Notes under the pieces: model-generated
The model's database searches: none
What the model saw: only the letters and a program-made list of their open reading frames with translations
Told to the model about the DNA's origin: nothing
Part shown: positions 11,800 to 20,343 of the stretch, one piece after another
Position numbering within the stretch: position 1 is the first letter of the stretch
Layout: every line of letters starts with the position of its first letter
Source: Planomicrobium sp. CPCC 101110
Lineage (GTDB): Bacteria; Bacillota; Bacilli; Bacillales_A; Planococcaceae
DNA: 64,000 nt
Direction: 5' to 3'
NCBI RefSeq assembly: GCF_007859395.1
Contig: NZ_VOHD01000003.1
Span: forward strand, 727,028 to 791,027
Program-made: the position numbers and the translations under genes

Positions 11800-13083
11800 A
11801 TGGCAACAATAACAATTTCCTCTTTGGAAAATATGACGCTGAAAGAACTTTACACTTTGGCGAAAGAATACAAGTTGACCAACTACAGTAAATTGACGAA
11901 AAAAGAATTGATTTTTGCAATCCTGAAAACACGCGCAGAACAGGAAGGCTTTTTCTTTATGGAAGGCGTCCTTGAAATCATCCCTTCTGAAGGTTTCGGT
12001 TTTTTGCGTCCCATCAATTACTCTCCAAGTTCGCAGGACATTTACATTTCCGCTTCACAGATCCGCCGTTTCGATTTGCGGAACGGGGACAAAGTGTCAG
12101 GGAAAGTGCGTCCTCCCAAAGAGAACGAACGGTATTTCGGATTGCTGCAAGTTGAAGCGGTAAACGGGGAAGATCCGGAAGTTGCGAAAGAACGCGTCCA
12201 TTTTCCTGGACTTACTCCGCTTTATCCTGACCGCCACATCCGCTTGGAAACAACAACCAAACATTTATCGACCCGTATCATGGATTTGGTGGCGCCGGTT
12301 GGTTTTGGCCAGCGCGGTTTGATTGTAGCCCCGCCAAAAGCAGGGAAGACCATGTTATTGAAAGAGATTGCCAATTCAATCACCACCAATCATCCTGAAG
12401 CTGAACTGATCGTGCTGCTGATCGACGAGCGTCCGGAAGAAGTGACCGACATTGAGCGCTCTGTCAATGCGGATGTAGTTTCGTCTACATTCGATGAGGT
12501 CCCTGAAAATCACGTGAAGGTGGCTGAACTTGTCCTGGAGCGCGCCATGCGCCTTGTTGAACATAAGCGCGATGTCATTATTTTGATGGATTCCATCACC
12601 CGTCTTGCCCGGGCATATAATTTGGTTATTCCTCCGAGTGGGCGTACACTATCAGGAGGGATAGACCCAGCGGCATTCCACCGTCCCAAACGCTTTTTTG
12701 GAGCGGCCAGGAATATTGAAGAAGGCGGAAGCTTGACAATACTTGCAACTGCTTTGGTAGACACCGGTTCACGTATGGATGAAGTCATTTACGAAGAATT
12801 CAAAGGAACAGGCAATATGGAGCTGCATCTGGACCGCAGCCTTGCGGAACGCCGCATATTCCCGGCCCTTGATATTCGCCGCTCAGGCACACGAAAAGAA
12901 GAGCTGCTCATTGAACGCCAGCAGCTTGATAAATTATGGTCGATCCGCAATACGTTTTCCGATTCACCAGATTTCGGCGAGCGCTTCCTAAAAAAGCTTG
13001 GCCAGACCAAAACAAACGAAGAATTTTTTGAGCAATTGAACACCGAGATGAAAGCTCACCGAAACACCAAAAAGATGATTTAA
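11800..13083 (+). CDS. rho: Transcription termination factor Rho
   Basis: 427 residues, homohexameric RNA-dependent ATPase. N-terminal Rho_N helices ([25 protein letters not shown]), OB-fold RNA-binding domain ([20 protein letters not shown]), then the RecA-like motor with P-loop [36 protein letters not shown] and the R-loop [22 protein letters not shown]. It has the short connector usual in Bacillales. The stop is followed closely by the rpmE promoter. Confidence 0.98.
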   Translation: MATITISSLENMTLKELYTLAKEYKLTNYSKLTKKELIFAILKTRAEQEGFFFMEGVLEIIPSEGFGFLRPINYSPSSQDIYISASQIRRFDLRNGDKVSGKVRPPKENERYFGLLQVEAVNGEDPEVAKERVHFPGLTPLYPDRHIRLETTTKHLSTRIMDLVAPVGFGQRGLIVAPPKAGKTMLLKEIANSITTNHPEAELIVLLIDERPEEVTDIERSVNADVVSSTFDEVPENHVKVAELVLERAMRLVEHKRDVIILMDSITRLARAYNLVIPPSGRTLSGGIDPAAFHRPKRFFGAARNIEEGGSLTILATALVDTGSRMDEVIYEEFKGTGNMELHLDRSLAERRIFPALDIRRSGTRKEELLIERQQLDKLWSIRNTFSDSPDFGERFLKKLGQTKTNEEFFEQLNTEMKAHRNTKKMI

Positions 13084-13087
13084 ATAG

Positions 13088-13116
13088 TTGCAAACGGCTT
13101 CTGTTTTTGTTAAGAT
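13088..13116 (+). promoter_or_regulatory. rpmE promoter
   Basis: TTGCAA at 13088-13093, 17-base spacer, TAAGAT at 13111-13116. It directly follows the rho stop and gives rpmE a leader of roughly 115 bases. Confidence 0.75.
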
Positions 13117-13139
13117 AATATAAGTGAATTAAAACAGTG

Positions 13140-13178
13140 CTATTGCATATACGGCCTAAAGAGCCGTGTAAGGCAATA
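13140..13178 (+). promoter_or_regulatory. Structured rpmE 5' leader
   Basis: The arms CTATTGC and GCAATAG enclose an inner hairpin ATACGGC / GCCGTGT. There is no T run after it, so it is not a terminator. Ribosomal protein genes often carry leader structures that bind the encoded protein; an autoregulatory L31 leader is my inference. Confidence 0.5.
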
Positions 13179-13237
13179 GTAAAATAGATTACAATAAACT
13201 CTGTTCCAGATGGTTCAGGGCAGGAGGAGAAAACATT

Positions 13238-13453
13238 ATGAAAACAGGTATTCACCCAGATTACAAATTAGCAACAGTAACTTGCTCTTGCGGCAACTCG
13301 TTCCAAACAGGCTCTGTAAAAGAAAACATCAACGTTGAACTTTGCTCAGAATGCCACCCATTCTATACTGGACGCCAAAAATTTGCTTCTGCAGACGGCC
13401 GCGTAGACCGTTTCAACAAAAAGTACGGCTTAAAAGAAGAAATCAACCAGTAG
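13238..13453 (+). CDS. rpmE: Ribosomal protein bL31 (zinc type)
   Basis: 71 residues, start [20 protein letters not shown] after GGAGGAG. Four cysteines (CSC near 16-18 and CSEC near 36-39) mark the zinc-binding C+ form, which binds the 50S central protuberance and can be exchanged for the zinc-free RpmE2 under zinc limitation. It has its own promoter, leader and terminator. Confidence 0.97.
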   Translation: MKTGIHPDYKLATVTCSCGNSFQTGSVKENINVELCSECHPFYTGRQKFASADGRVDRFNKKYGLKEEINQ

Positions 13454-13463
13454 TCAAAAAAAT

Positions 13464-13504
13464 ATACCTGCCTGGCGCGAAAACGCAAGGCAGGTATTTT
13501 TTTT
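13464..13504 (+). terminator. rpmE terminator
   Basis: Strong stem ATACCTGCCT.GCG / CGC.AGGCAGGTAT followed by eight T. Confidence 0.9.
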
Positions 13505-13721
13505 CGTCCTATTATACAAAAAAGTCTTTTACATAGAGAGAAAAAGCGGTTTTTTCACATGATTTTAGGTATGATAAAGTAAAAGTGCAGCCATCGGATT
13601 CCTGTTTTTTGGCGGATTGCTCATTGCAATATTCGTGCTTTTACGGACAGCGGTGTTCCGCGGGAATAGCGGAATTCGTTCTTGCAAAAAAAATGAAAAG
13701 TGTTTGAAAGGGGCTCTACTT

Positions 13722-14315
13722 ATGTACGTCATGAAACAATCCGGGTGGGTGGAATTGATCTGCGGCAGCATGTTTTCCGGAAAATCGGAAGAGCTGATCC
13801 GCCGGGTTCGCCGCTCGCAATTTGCCAAACAAAAAATAGCGGTATTTAAGCCGAAAATTGATAACCGATATAGCGAAGAAGCGGTCGTTTCCCATAACGG
13901 CACTTCTGTCATCGCCTTGCCTATTGAACATTCCAGTGAAATTTGGAACTACGTGAACGATGAATATGACGTTATTGCTATCGATGAAGCCCAATTTTTC
14001 GATGATGAAGTGGTGGGAAATGTCCAGAAATTGGCGGATCATGGTTTTCGGGTCATTGTAGCCGGACTGGATCAAGATTTCCGTGGGCGTCCATTTGGGC
14101 CAATGCCGATCCTATTGTCAATTGCTGAGCAAGTCACAAAATTGCAGGCGGTTTGCACCGTTTGCGGATCACCGGCAAGCCGCACTCAGCGCCTGATCGA
14201 TGGCCGGCCGGCAGGGGCTGATGATCCAACCATCCTAGTCGGAGCTTCAGAAGCATATGAGCCGCGCTGCCGCCATCACCACGAAGTGCCAGCGGGCATT
14301 ACAGTATCGAAATAA
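13722..14315 (+). CDS. tdk: Thymidine kinase
   Basis: 197 residues, type II thymidine kinase of the dTTP salvage pathway. The ATG at 13722 gives [20 protein letters not shown], matching the Bacillus start, with GAAAGGGG upstream. P-loop [11 protein letters not shown], Walker B-like [12 protein letters not shown], and structural zinc ligands CTVCG and PRCRHHH are visible. The frame stays open upstream of the ATG to about 13578 without a start codon; I regard that part as non-coding. Confidence 0.97.
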   Translation: MYVMKQSGWVELICGSMFSGKSEELIRRVRRSQFAKQKIAVFKPKIDNRYSEEAVVSHNGTSVIALPIEHSSEIWNYVNDEYDVIAIDEAQFFDDEVVGNVQKLADHGFRVIVAGLDQDFRGRPFGPMPILLSIAEQVTKLQAVCTVCGSPASRTQRLIDGRPAGADDPTILVGASEAYEPRCRHHHEVPAGITVSK

Positions 14316-14360
14316 GGGATATATTTATATAGAAGAAACTTGAAAATTAGAGGTGAAATC

Positions 14361-15434
14361 ATGTTTGATCGATTACAGGCAGTTGAAGACCGCTATGACC
14401 GTTTGAATGAGTTGTTAAGCGATCCGGCAATTGTCAGCGATACTAATAAACTGCGGGAATATTCCAAGGAACAATCCGATTTGCAGGAAACCGTGGAAGT
14501 TTACCGGGAATACAAAGAATTGACTTCCCAATTGAATGACGCAAAAGCGATGTTTGATGAAAAGCTGGATGCGGATATGCGTGAAATGGTGAAAGAAGAA
14601 GTGAACGAGCTGGAGACGGAATTGGCGCAAGTTGAAGCGCGCCTCCACATTCTATTGATACCAAAAGATCCGAACGATGATAAAAACGTCATTATGGAAA
14701 TCCGCGGGGCAGCGGGTGGGGATGAAGCGGCATTGTTCGCAGGAGACCTTTACCGCATGTATAGCCGGTATGCTGAATCGAACGGCTGGAAAGTTACAGT
14801 TATGGATTCCAATCCGACAGGCCTTGGCGGCTTTAAAGAATTGGTCTTCATGGTTGCCGGCAAAGGCGCTTATTCGAAACTTAAATATGAAAACGGCGCA
14901 CACCGCGTCCAACGGGTTCCTGAAACCGAATCGGGCGGACGTATCCATACTTCCACAGCGACTGTGGCATGTCTGCCGGAAGTTGAAGAAGTTGAAGTGG
15001 AAATCCATGACAATGATATTCGCGTTGACACATATGCATCATCCGGAGCCGGCGGGCAATCGGTCAACACGACAATGTCGGCAGTGCGTTTGACGCACAT
15101 TCCGACAAATACGGTTGTAACATGCCAAGATGAAAAGTCCCAGATCAAAAACAAAGCAAGTGCCATGAAGGTGCTGCGGGCACGGGTCTACGACAAGTTT
15201 CAGCAAGAAGCGCAAGCTGAGTACGATGCGGTAAGAAAATCAGCAGTAGGCACAGGCGACCGTTCCGAGCGGATACGGACATATAATTTTCCGCAAAACC
15301 GTGTGACTGATCATCGCATCGGCCTGACCATCCAAAAGCTAGACCAGATCCTTCAAGGCAAAATGGATGAAATCATCGAAGCTCTTATTGTAGAAGAACA
15401 GTCTTCGAAAATGGAAAGTTTGAACAATGACTGA
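14361..15434 (+). CDS. prfA: Peptide chain release factor 1
   Basis: 357 residues. ATG at 14361 after GAGGTGA. Contains the stop-codon reading tripeptide in the RF1 form (RVPETESGG), and the GAGGQSVN motif whose Gln is methylated by PrmC. Terminates at UAA and UAG. It overlaps prmC by 8 bases, so the modifying enzyme is made from the same mRNA. Confidence 0.98.
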   Translation: MFDRLQAVEDRYDRLNELLSDPAIVSDTNKLREYSKEQSDLQETVEVYREYKELTSQLNDAKAMFDEKLDADMREMVKEEVNELETELAQVEARLHILLIPKDPNDDKNVIMEIRGAAGGDEAALFAGDLYRMYSRYAESNGWKVTVMDSNPTGLGGFKELVFMVAGKGAYSKLKYENGAHRVQRVPETESGGRIHTSTATVACLPEVEEVEVEIHDNDIRVDTYASSGAGGQSVNTTMSAVRLTHIPTNTVVTCQDEKSQIKNKASAMKVLRARVYDKFQQEAQAEYDAVRKSAVGTGDRSERIRTYNFPQNRVTDHRIGLTIQKLDQILQGKMDEIIEALIVEEQSSKMESLNND

Positions 15435-16284
15435 TAAACTATTAATTTTCGAGGCCCTTAACGGGGCTTCTTCTTTTTTAAAGGACAATGGCAGAGAAGA
15501 GGCGGCGGCCCGCATTCTTCTCCAGCACGAACTTGGCTTATCGCATGCCGGGCTCCTTGCTTCCATGCGGGATGAAATGGAAAATGAAGTCTACAAACGT
15601 TTTTGGACAAATATCGAACGCCATGCTGCCGGGACGCCTATCCAGCATCTCACCGGCAGCGAAGAATTTTACGGCAGAAATTTTCTGGTCAATAGGGACG
15701 TATTGATTCCGCGCCCGGAAACAGAAGAGTTGATCGAAGAGGCCTTAGAGCTGATTTCCCGCAACTTGCCGGCGAAAAAGATAAAAATCGCTGATATTGG
15801 CACAGGGAGCGGCATCATTGCAGTAACGATGAAATGTGAAATTCCTGATGCGTCAGTGACAGCTACAGACATATCGGAGAAAGCATTGCGAATGGCCCGG
15901 AAAAATGCCGGACGGCTGAAGGCTGATGTTGAATTTTTGCAGGGTGATTTAGCGGAGCCGTTGGGCGGCAGTGAATGGGATGTGATTTTGTCCAATCCTC
16001 CTTACATTGCTTACGGGGAAGCCCCGGAATTATCGGATAGCGTCCGCGATTTTGAACCGCATTTAGCTTTGTTTGCGGATAACAATGGTTTGGCTTTATA
16101 CGAGAAGTTAGCGCGGCAGCTTCCGAAACTGCTGAAAAAACCAGGTATTATCGGATTGGAAATCGGTTATACACAAGGAGCGGCGGTAAGCGGGATGTTA
16201 AAAGCTGCATTTCCGGAAGCAAAAGTGTATGTTAAAAAAGATATCAACAGAAAAGACCGGATGGTTTTTTGCATTAATATATAA
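15427..16284 (+). CDS. prmC: Release factor glutamine N5-methyltransferase
   Basis: 285 residues; overlaps the end of prfA. N-terminal helical domain, then a class I SAM fold with [14 protein letters not shown] and the diagnostic NPPY ([11 protein letters not shown]) that positions the target glutamine amide. Methylates the GGQ Gln of RF1 and RF2. In B. subtilis ywkF, spoIIR, ywlA and ywlB separate this gene from ywlC; here the gap to the next gene is only 86 bases. Confidence 0.96.
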   Translation: MTDKLLIFEALNGASSFLKDNGREEAAARILLQHELGLSHAGLLASMRDEMENEVYKRFWTNIERHAAGTPIQHLTGSEEFYGRNFLVNRDVLIPRPETEELIEEALELISRNLPAKKIKIADIGTGSGIIAVTMKCEIPDASVTATDISEKALRMARKNAGRLKADVEFLQGDLAEPLGGSEWDVILSNPPYIAYGEAPELSDSVRDFEPHLALFADNNGLALYEKLARQLPKLLKKPGIIGLEIGYTQGAAVSGMLKAAFPEAKVYVKKDINRKDRMVFCINI

Positions 16285-16370
16285 CCGAGGAAGAATTGTG
16301 CATAAATTATGAAAGTTATCCCCGGAAATAGGATAACTTTGTGAAACCATAAACAATAGGAGATGTTCAC

Positions 16371-17363
16371 ATGGAAACGAAAACCATTCTTGTGGATAAA
16401 AACGAAAATGTTGAAAAAAGTTATTCACAAGCTGTGGAGATGTTGAGAAGCGGGGAAGTTGTTGCTTTTCCTACCGAGACAGTTTATGGATTGGGGGCAG
16501 TTGCAACCGATTTGGAAGCCGTCGACAAAATTTTCAAAGCGAAAGGCCGCCCTTCGGACAATCCGTTGATTGTTCATGTCGACTCAAAAGAAACTGCAAT
16601 GGAGTATGTGGTGAATATTACGCAAAAAGCGGAGAAGTGCATGGACGCTTTTTGGCCGGGAGCATTGACGTTGATTTTAACAGCAAAACCTGACACATTT
16701 GCTGCTAACGTGACAGCTGGTCTTGATACTGTAGGAATCAGGGTGCCGGATCACCCTGTGGCATTGGAATTATTGAAACAACTGAAAAAACCAGTGGCGG
16801 CGCCGAGTGCGAATACTAGCGGCAAGCCGAGCCCGACGCTCGCTGAACATGTTTTTCACGACATGAACAGCAAAATCCCTTTGGTTTTGGATGGAGGAGC
16901 TACAGCAATCGGCATTGAATCGACTGTGCTGGACATGACTTGCGAACCGCCCTGCATTTTGCGTCCGGGCCAAGTTACAAAAGAACAGATCGAGGAAGTT
17001 ATCGGGATGGTTCGATTATCGTCCGACATCAAAGGAAATGCGCCAAAGTCACCTGGCATGAAGTACACGCATTACGCACCGGAAGCTCCGGTGTATTTGA
17101 TAGAAGAAGATGCACGGTTGATTGAAATGGCAATCGATCATGTCCATAACGAAGGGAAAAAAGTGGCGGTGCTGAGCCATCATGATTTTCCGAATGCGGA
17201 TTTTGATTTTCCGTTATCTGCGGAAACGCTATACAGCAGCCTGCGGAAATGCGATATGATCGATGTGAATATTATTTTGGCGGCCGTTTCTTCCGATAAA
17301 CAAAAAGATATAGCTGTGTTGAACCGATTGGAAAAAGCCGCTGACCATAAATGGTTCAGCTGA
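16371..17363 (+). CDS. tsaC: Threonylcarbamoyl-AMP synthase (Sua5/YwlC type)
   Basis: 330 residues. N-terminal YrdC domain (FPTETVYGLGAVATDLEAVDKIFKAKGRPSDNPLIVH) followed after ~205 residues by the Sua5 C-terminal domain joined by SPGMKYTHYAPEAPVYL. Makes threonylcarbamoyl-AMP from Thr, bicarbonate and ATP for t6A37 of ANN-decoding tRNAs, with TsaBDE encoded elsewhere. Preceded by GGAG, followed by ywlE 21 bases on. Confidence 0.96.
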   Translation: METKTILVDKNENVEKSYSQAVEMLRSGEVVAFPTETVYGLGAVATDLEAVDKIFKAKGRPSDNPLIVHVDSKETAMEYVVNITQKAEKCMDAFWPGALTLILTAKPDTFAANVTAGLDTVGIRVPDHPVALELLKQLKKPVAAPSANTSGKPSPTLAEHVFHDMNSKIPLVLDGGATAIGIESTVLDMTCEPPCILRPGQVTKEQIEEVIGMVRLSSDIKGNAPKSPGMKYTHYAPEAPVYLIEEDARLIEMAIDHVHNEGKKVAVLSHHDFPNADFDFPLSAETLYSSLRKCDMIDVNIILAAVSSDKQKDIAVLNRLEKAADHKWFS

Positions 17364-17384
17364 AATTTGGGGAGGTCGGGCAAG

Positions 17385-17819
17385 ATGAATATTTTCTTTG
17401 TTTGCACTGGAAATACATGCCGGAGCCCAATGGCTGAAGCCATTTTGTCGGCAAAAGGATCGCCGGGGATTGAAGTGCGTTCGGCTGGGATTTTTGCAGC
17501 TTCCGCTCCTTTATCGAGAAATGCGCGGGCTGTATTGGACGAGCAAAAAATACCATTCTCCCATACGGCAAAACCGGTCAACCCTGACGACGTCGAATGG
17601 GCAGATCTTATATTGGCGATGACAGCCGCTCACCGGAATGCTTTGATGCAGAGTTATCCTGAAGCATCCAGCAAAATTTTTACACTGAAAGAATTTGTTG
17701 ATGGCTCGAGAGAAGATGTCTCCGATCCATACGGTGGATCTTTATCGACATATCAACAAACTTTCAATGAGTTAGATCAACTGATCGATAAACTTGTCCA
17801 TAAATTAAAAGAAGAGTAG
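17385..17819 (+). CDS. ywlE: Protein-arginine phosphatase
   Basis: 144 residues, low-molecular-weight phosphatase fold. ATG at 17385 after GGGGAGG. The P-loop CTGNTCRS begins at Cys7; Thr11 sits where YwlE uses Thr to prefer phospho-arginine over phospho-tyrosine. The general-acid Asp is in VSDPYGGSLSTYQ. It reverses McsB-made arginine phosphorylation in the protein quality system. The Thr11 identity makes a tyrosine phosphatase less likely. Confidence 0.94.
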   Translation: MNIFFVCTGNTCRSPMAEAILSAKGSPGIEVRSAGIFAASAPLSRNARAVLDEQKIPFSHTAKPVNPDDVEWADLILAMTAAHRNALMQSYPEASSKIFTLKEFVDGSREDVSDPYGGSLSTYQQTFNELDQLIDKLVHKLKEE

Positions 17820-17820
17820 G

Positions 17821-17864
17821 AAGCAGCAGGTGCTGGCGGAAACGCGGCCCGCTGCTTTTTTCTT
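17821..17864 (+). terminator. Terminator after ywlE
   Basis: AAGCAGC / GCTGCTT arms around a GC-rich interior, followed by a T run. The 135 bases between it and rpiB carry GC-rich short inverted repeats (GCGCGC..GCGCGC-like) and no gene. Confidence 0.75.
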
Positions 17865-17999
17865 TTGAATTCGGGAAAGGCGGAAAGCGCGCGGAACAGT
17901 GCATTCTAGGTTTTTAAGCATAAAAATGATAGAATTAAGAAAAGTGGATGCGCGCCTGACGCGCTGACAACTAAACCGTTAAAGAAAAGAGGGCATTTT

Positions 18000-18437
18000 A
18001 TGAGAATCGCTATTTCATCTGACCACGGCGGGAATATCCTCCGCAAAGAAATTGTTAATCTATTGAACGAACTTGGGATGGAATATCAAGATTTCGGCCC
18101 GCATACGGACGACTCCGTTGATTATCCTGACTATGCAAAACCAGTAGCCGACCGCGTAGCTAACGGGGAATTTGACCGCGGCATACTCATTTGCGGAACC
18201 GGCATCGGCATGTCGATTGCGGCCAATAAAGTCAAAGGCATCCGTTGTGCCCTTGTTCATGACGTGTTTAGCGCGAAAGCGACAAGAGGGCATAACAATT
18301 CCAATATTCTGGCGATGGGTGAACGGGTCATCGGCCCGGGACTTGCCCGTGAAATTGCTAAAACTTGGCTGACAGTAGAATTCGAAGGCGGCAGACACGA
18401 AACACGCATCCAAAAAGTTTCAGATTTAGAAAACTGA
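18000..18437 (+). CDS. rpiB: Ribose-5-phosphate isomerase B-type protein
   Basis: 145 residues, RpiB/LacAB family. SSDHGG at the N-terminus, catalytic Cys in CGTGIGMSIAANK and HDVFSAKATRGHNNSNILAMGERVIG are intact. Interconverts ribose 5-phosphate and ribulose 5-phosphate, or a related sugar phosphate (galactose and allose isomerases share the fold). AAGAGGG precedes the ATG; ywlG follows after 14 bases. Confidence 0.93.
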   Translation: MRIAISSDHGGNILRKEIVNLLNELGMEYQDFGPHTDDSVDYPDYAKPVADRVANGEFDRGILICGTGIGMSIAANKVKGIRCALVHDVFSAKATRGHNNSNILAMGERVIGPGLAREIAKTWLTVEFEGGRHETRIQKVSDLEN

Positions 18438-18451
18438 GGAGAGTGGCCGAA

Positions 18452-19036
18452 ATGCAAACGTTATGGCAATTGCAATTGGAAGAAATTTTGAACGAACTGG
18501 AGCAGCAGATTCAATTCAGAAAAGGCCAAGTGTTTGTGATCGGCTGCTCAACATCCGAAATAGCAGGGAAGCGAATTGGCACTGGCGGCGCATTGGATAT
18601 TGCGGAAAGTTTGTTTGAGCCGTTTGAGAAGTTTGCGGCCCGCCATAAAATCCATTTGGCTTTCCAAGGCTGTGAACATATCAACCGGGCATTGACAGTT
18701 GAGCGGCAAGCTGCTGAAAAATATGGCTGGGAGCCGGTAACCGTCATCCCTGACGTGAAAGCTGGAGGCTCGATGAGCGCATATGCATTCATGAATATGA
18801 AAGATCCGGTAGTAGTGGAAGAGATTCAGGCGCACGCGGGAATCGACATTGGACAAACAATGATCGGAATGCATTTAAAAAGAGTAGCCGTTCCAGTGCG
18901 AACTTCTGTTAAACTAGTAGGAGATGCGATTGTATCTGCTGCTACTACACGGCCAAAATTGATTGGCGGGGAGCGCGCACGGTATACTCGTGAGCTTGTT
19001 CAATCACAGGAGGGATATACGGATGGAATTGATTAA
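18452..19036 (+). CDS. ywlG: Conserved protein of the YwlG (UPF0340/TIGR01440) family
   Basis: 194 residues; ATG at 18452 after GAGGAGAG. Family-typical segments: [51 protein letters not shown] and [10 protein letters not shown]. It ends 14 bases inside glyA, so both are translated from one mRNA and are probably coupled. The conserved CEH/KAGGS pattern suggests an enzyme, but function is not known. Confidence 0.92.
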   Translation: MQTLWQLQLEEILNELEQQIQFRKGQVFVIGCSTSEIAGKRIGTGGALDIAESLFEPFEKFAARHKIHLAFQGCEHINRALTVERQAAEKYGWEPVTVIPDVKAGGSMSAYAFMNMKDPVVVEEIQAHAGIDIGQTMIGMHLKRVAVPVRTSVKLVGDAIVSAATTRPKLIGGERARYTRELVQSQEGYTDGID

Positions 19037-20258
19037 GGTGCAGGACCAAGCAGTATTTGAAGCGATGGAAGCGGAAAAAGCGCGGCAGGAAGCGAATATT
19101 GAACTGATTGCCTCTGAAAACTTTGTATCACAAGCAGTTATGGATGCCCAAGGATCAGTATTGACCAATAAATATGCAGAGGGATATCCCGGGAAACGCT
19201 ATTATGGTGGCTGTGAATATGTAGACGTAGTGGAAAACATTGCAAGAGACCGCCTGAAAGAAATTTTTGGAGCGGATCATGCAAACGTTCAACCGCATTC
19301 AGGCTCTCAAGCCAATATGGCCGTATACACTGCGATATTAAAGCAAGGCGATACAGTGCTTGGAATGAATTTGAATCATGGCGGGCATTTGACGCATGGC
19401 AGCCGGGTAAACTTCAGCGGCATGACTTATAATTTCGTTGAATACGGCGTCAGTGAAGAAACGCAAATGATTGACTATGACGTTGTTCGGGAAGTCGCAG
19501 TTGAACATCAGCCAAAACTGATTGTTGTAGGGGCAAGTGCTTATTCACGGACTATCGATTTTGCTAAATTCCGTGAAATCGCGGATGAAGTTGGAGCCTT
19601 GTTGATGGTCGATATGGCACATATCGCCGGCCTTGTAGCAACAGGAGCGCATCCAAGCCCAGTGCCGCATGCACACTTCGTCACTTCTACAACCCATAAG
19701 ACATTGCGCGGACCCCGTGGCGGATTGATCCTATGCACAGAAGAATTCGCGAAAAAAATCGACAAAACGATTTTCCCTGGTATCCAAGGCGGCCCATTGA
19801 TGCACGTGATTGCAGCAAAAGCGGTAGCGTTTGGAGAAGCTCTAGAGCCGGAATTCAAAACATATATCGACCAAGTCGTGAAAAATGCCAAAGCATTAGC
19901 TGAAGCTCTTGTAGTTGAAGGCGTGCAAATCGTATCAGGCGGCACAGACAACCACCTGCTGTTGGTTGACCTGCGCTCATTGAACCTGACGGGCAAAGTG
20001 GCGGAGCACCTTCTTGATGAAGTCGGAATCACGACAAACAAAAACACCATTCCATTCGACCCGGAAAGCCCATTTGTCACTTCGGGCATCCGTCTTGGGA
20101 CTCCTGCAGTTACATCACGCGGCTTCAAAGAACCGCAAATGAGAGAAATTGCCGCCATTATGGCAATGCTCTTGAAAAACCCGGAGGATGACAGCGTGAA
20201 ACAAGAGGCGGCTGCACGTACAGCGAAGCTGACAGCAAGTTTCCCTTTATACAAATAA
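19023..20258 (+). CDS. glyA: Serine hydroxymethyltransferase
   Basis: 411 residues, PLP enzyme converting serine and THF into glycine and methylene-THF. The ATG at 19023 follows GGAGGG and lies within the end of ywlG. PLP lysine in [14 protein letters not shown], plus [21 protein letters not shown] substrate loop and [13 protein letters not shown] region, are intact. Ends with a strong terminator. Confidence 0.98.
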   Translation: MELIKVQDQAVFEAMEAEKARQEANIELIASENFVSQAVMDAQGSVLTNKYAEGYPGKRYYGGCEYVDVVENIARDRLKEIFGADHANVQPHSGSQANMAVYTAILKQGDTVLGMNLNHGGHLTHGSRVNFSGMTYNFVEYGVSEETQMIDYDVVREVAVEHQPKLIVVGASAYSRTIDFAKFREIADEVGALLMVDMAHIAGLVATGAHPSPVPHAHFVTSTTHKTLRGPRGGLILCTEEFAKKIDKTIFPGIQGGPLMHVIAAKAVAFGEALEPEFKTYIDQVVKNAKALAEALVVEGVQIVSGGTDNHLLLVDLRSLNLTGKVAEHLLDEVGITTNKNTIPFDPESPFVTSGIRLGTPAVTSRGFKEPQMREIAAIMAMLLKNPEDDSVKQEAAARTAKLTASFPLYK

Positions 20259-20270
20259 GATAATTTAAAA

Positions 20271-20312
20271 ATGCAGCTGCCGATGTACGGATTGCCGGCA
20301 GCTGTATTTTTG
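20271..20312 (+). terminator. glyA terminator
   Basis: CAGCTGCCG / CGGCAGCTG stem with T run, 13 bases after the stop. Confidence 0.88.
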
Positions 20313-20343
20313 TACGAATACATAGGCGAAAGAGGTGCAGCGC

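Noticed and set aside
13578..13721. Open, hydrophobic stretch in frame ahead of tdk
   Set aside because: No start codon with a ribosome site, and the conserved Tdk start is at 13722.
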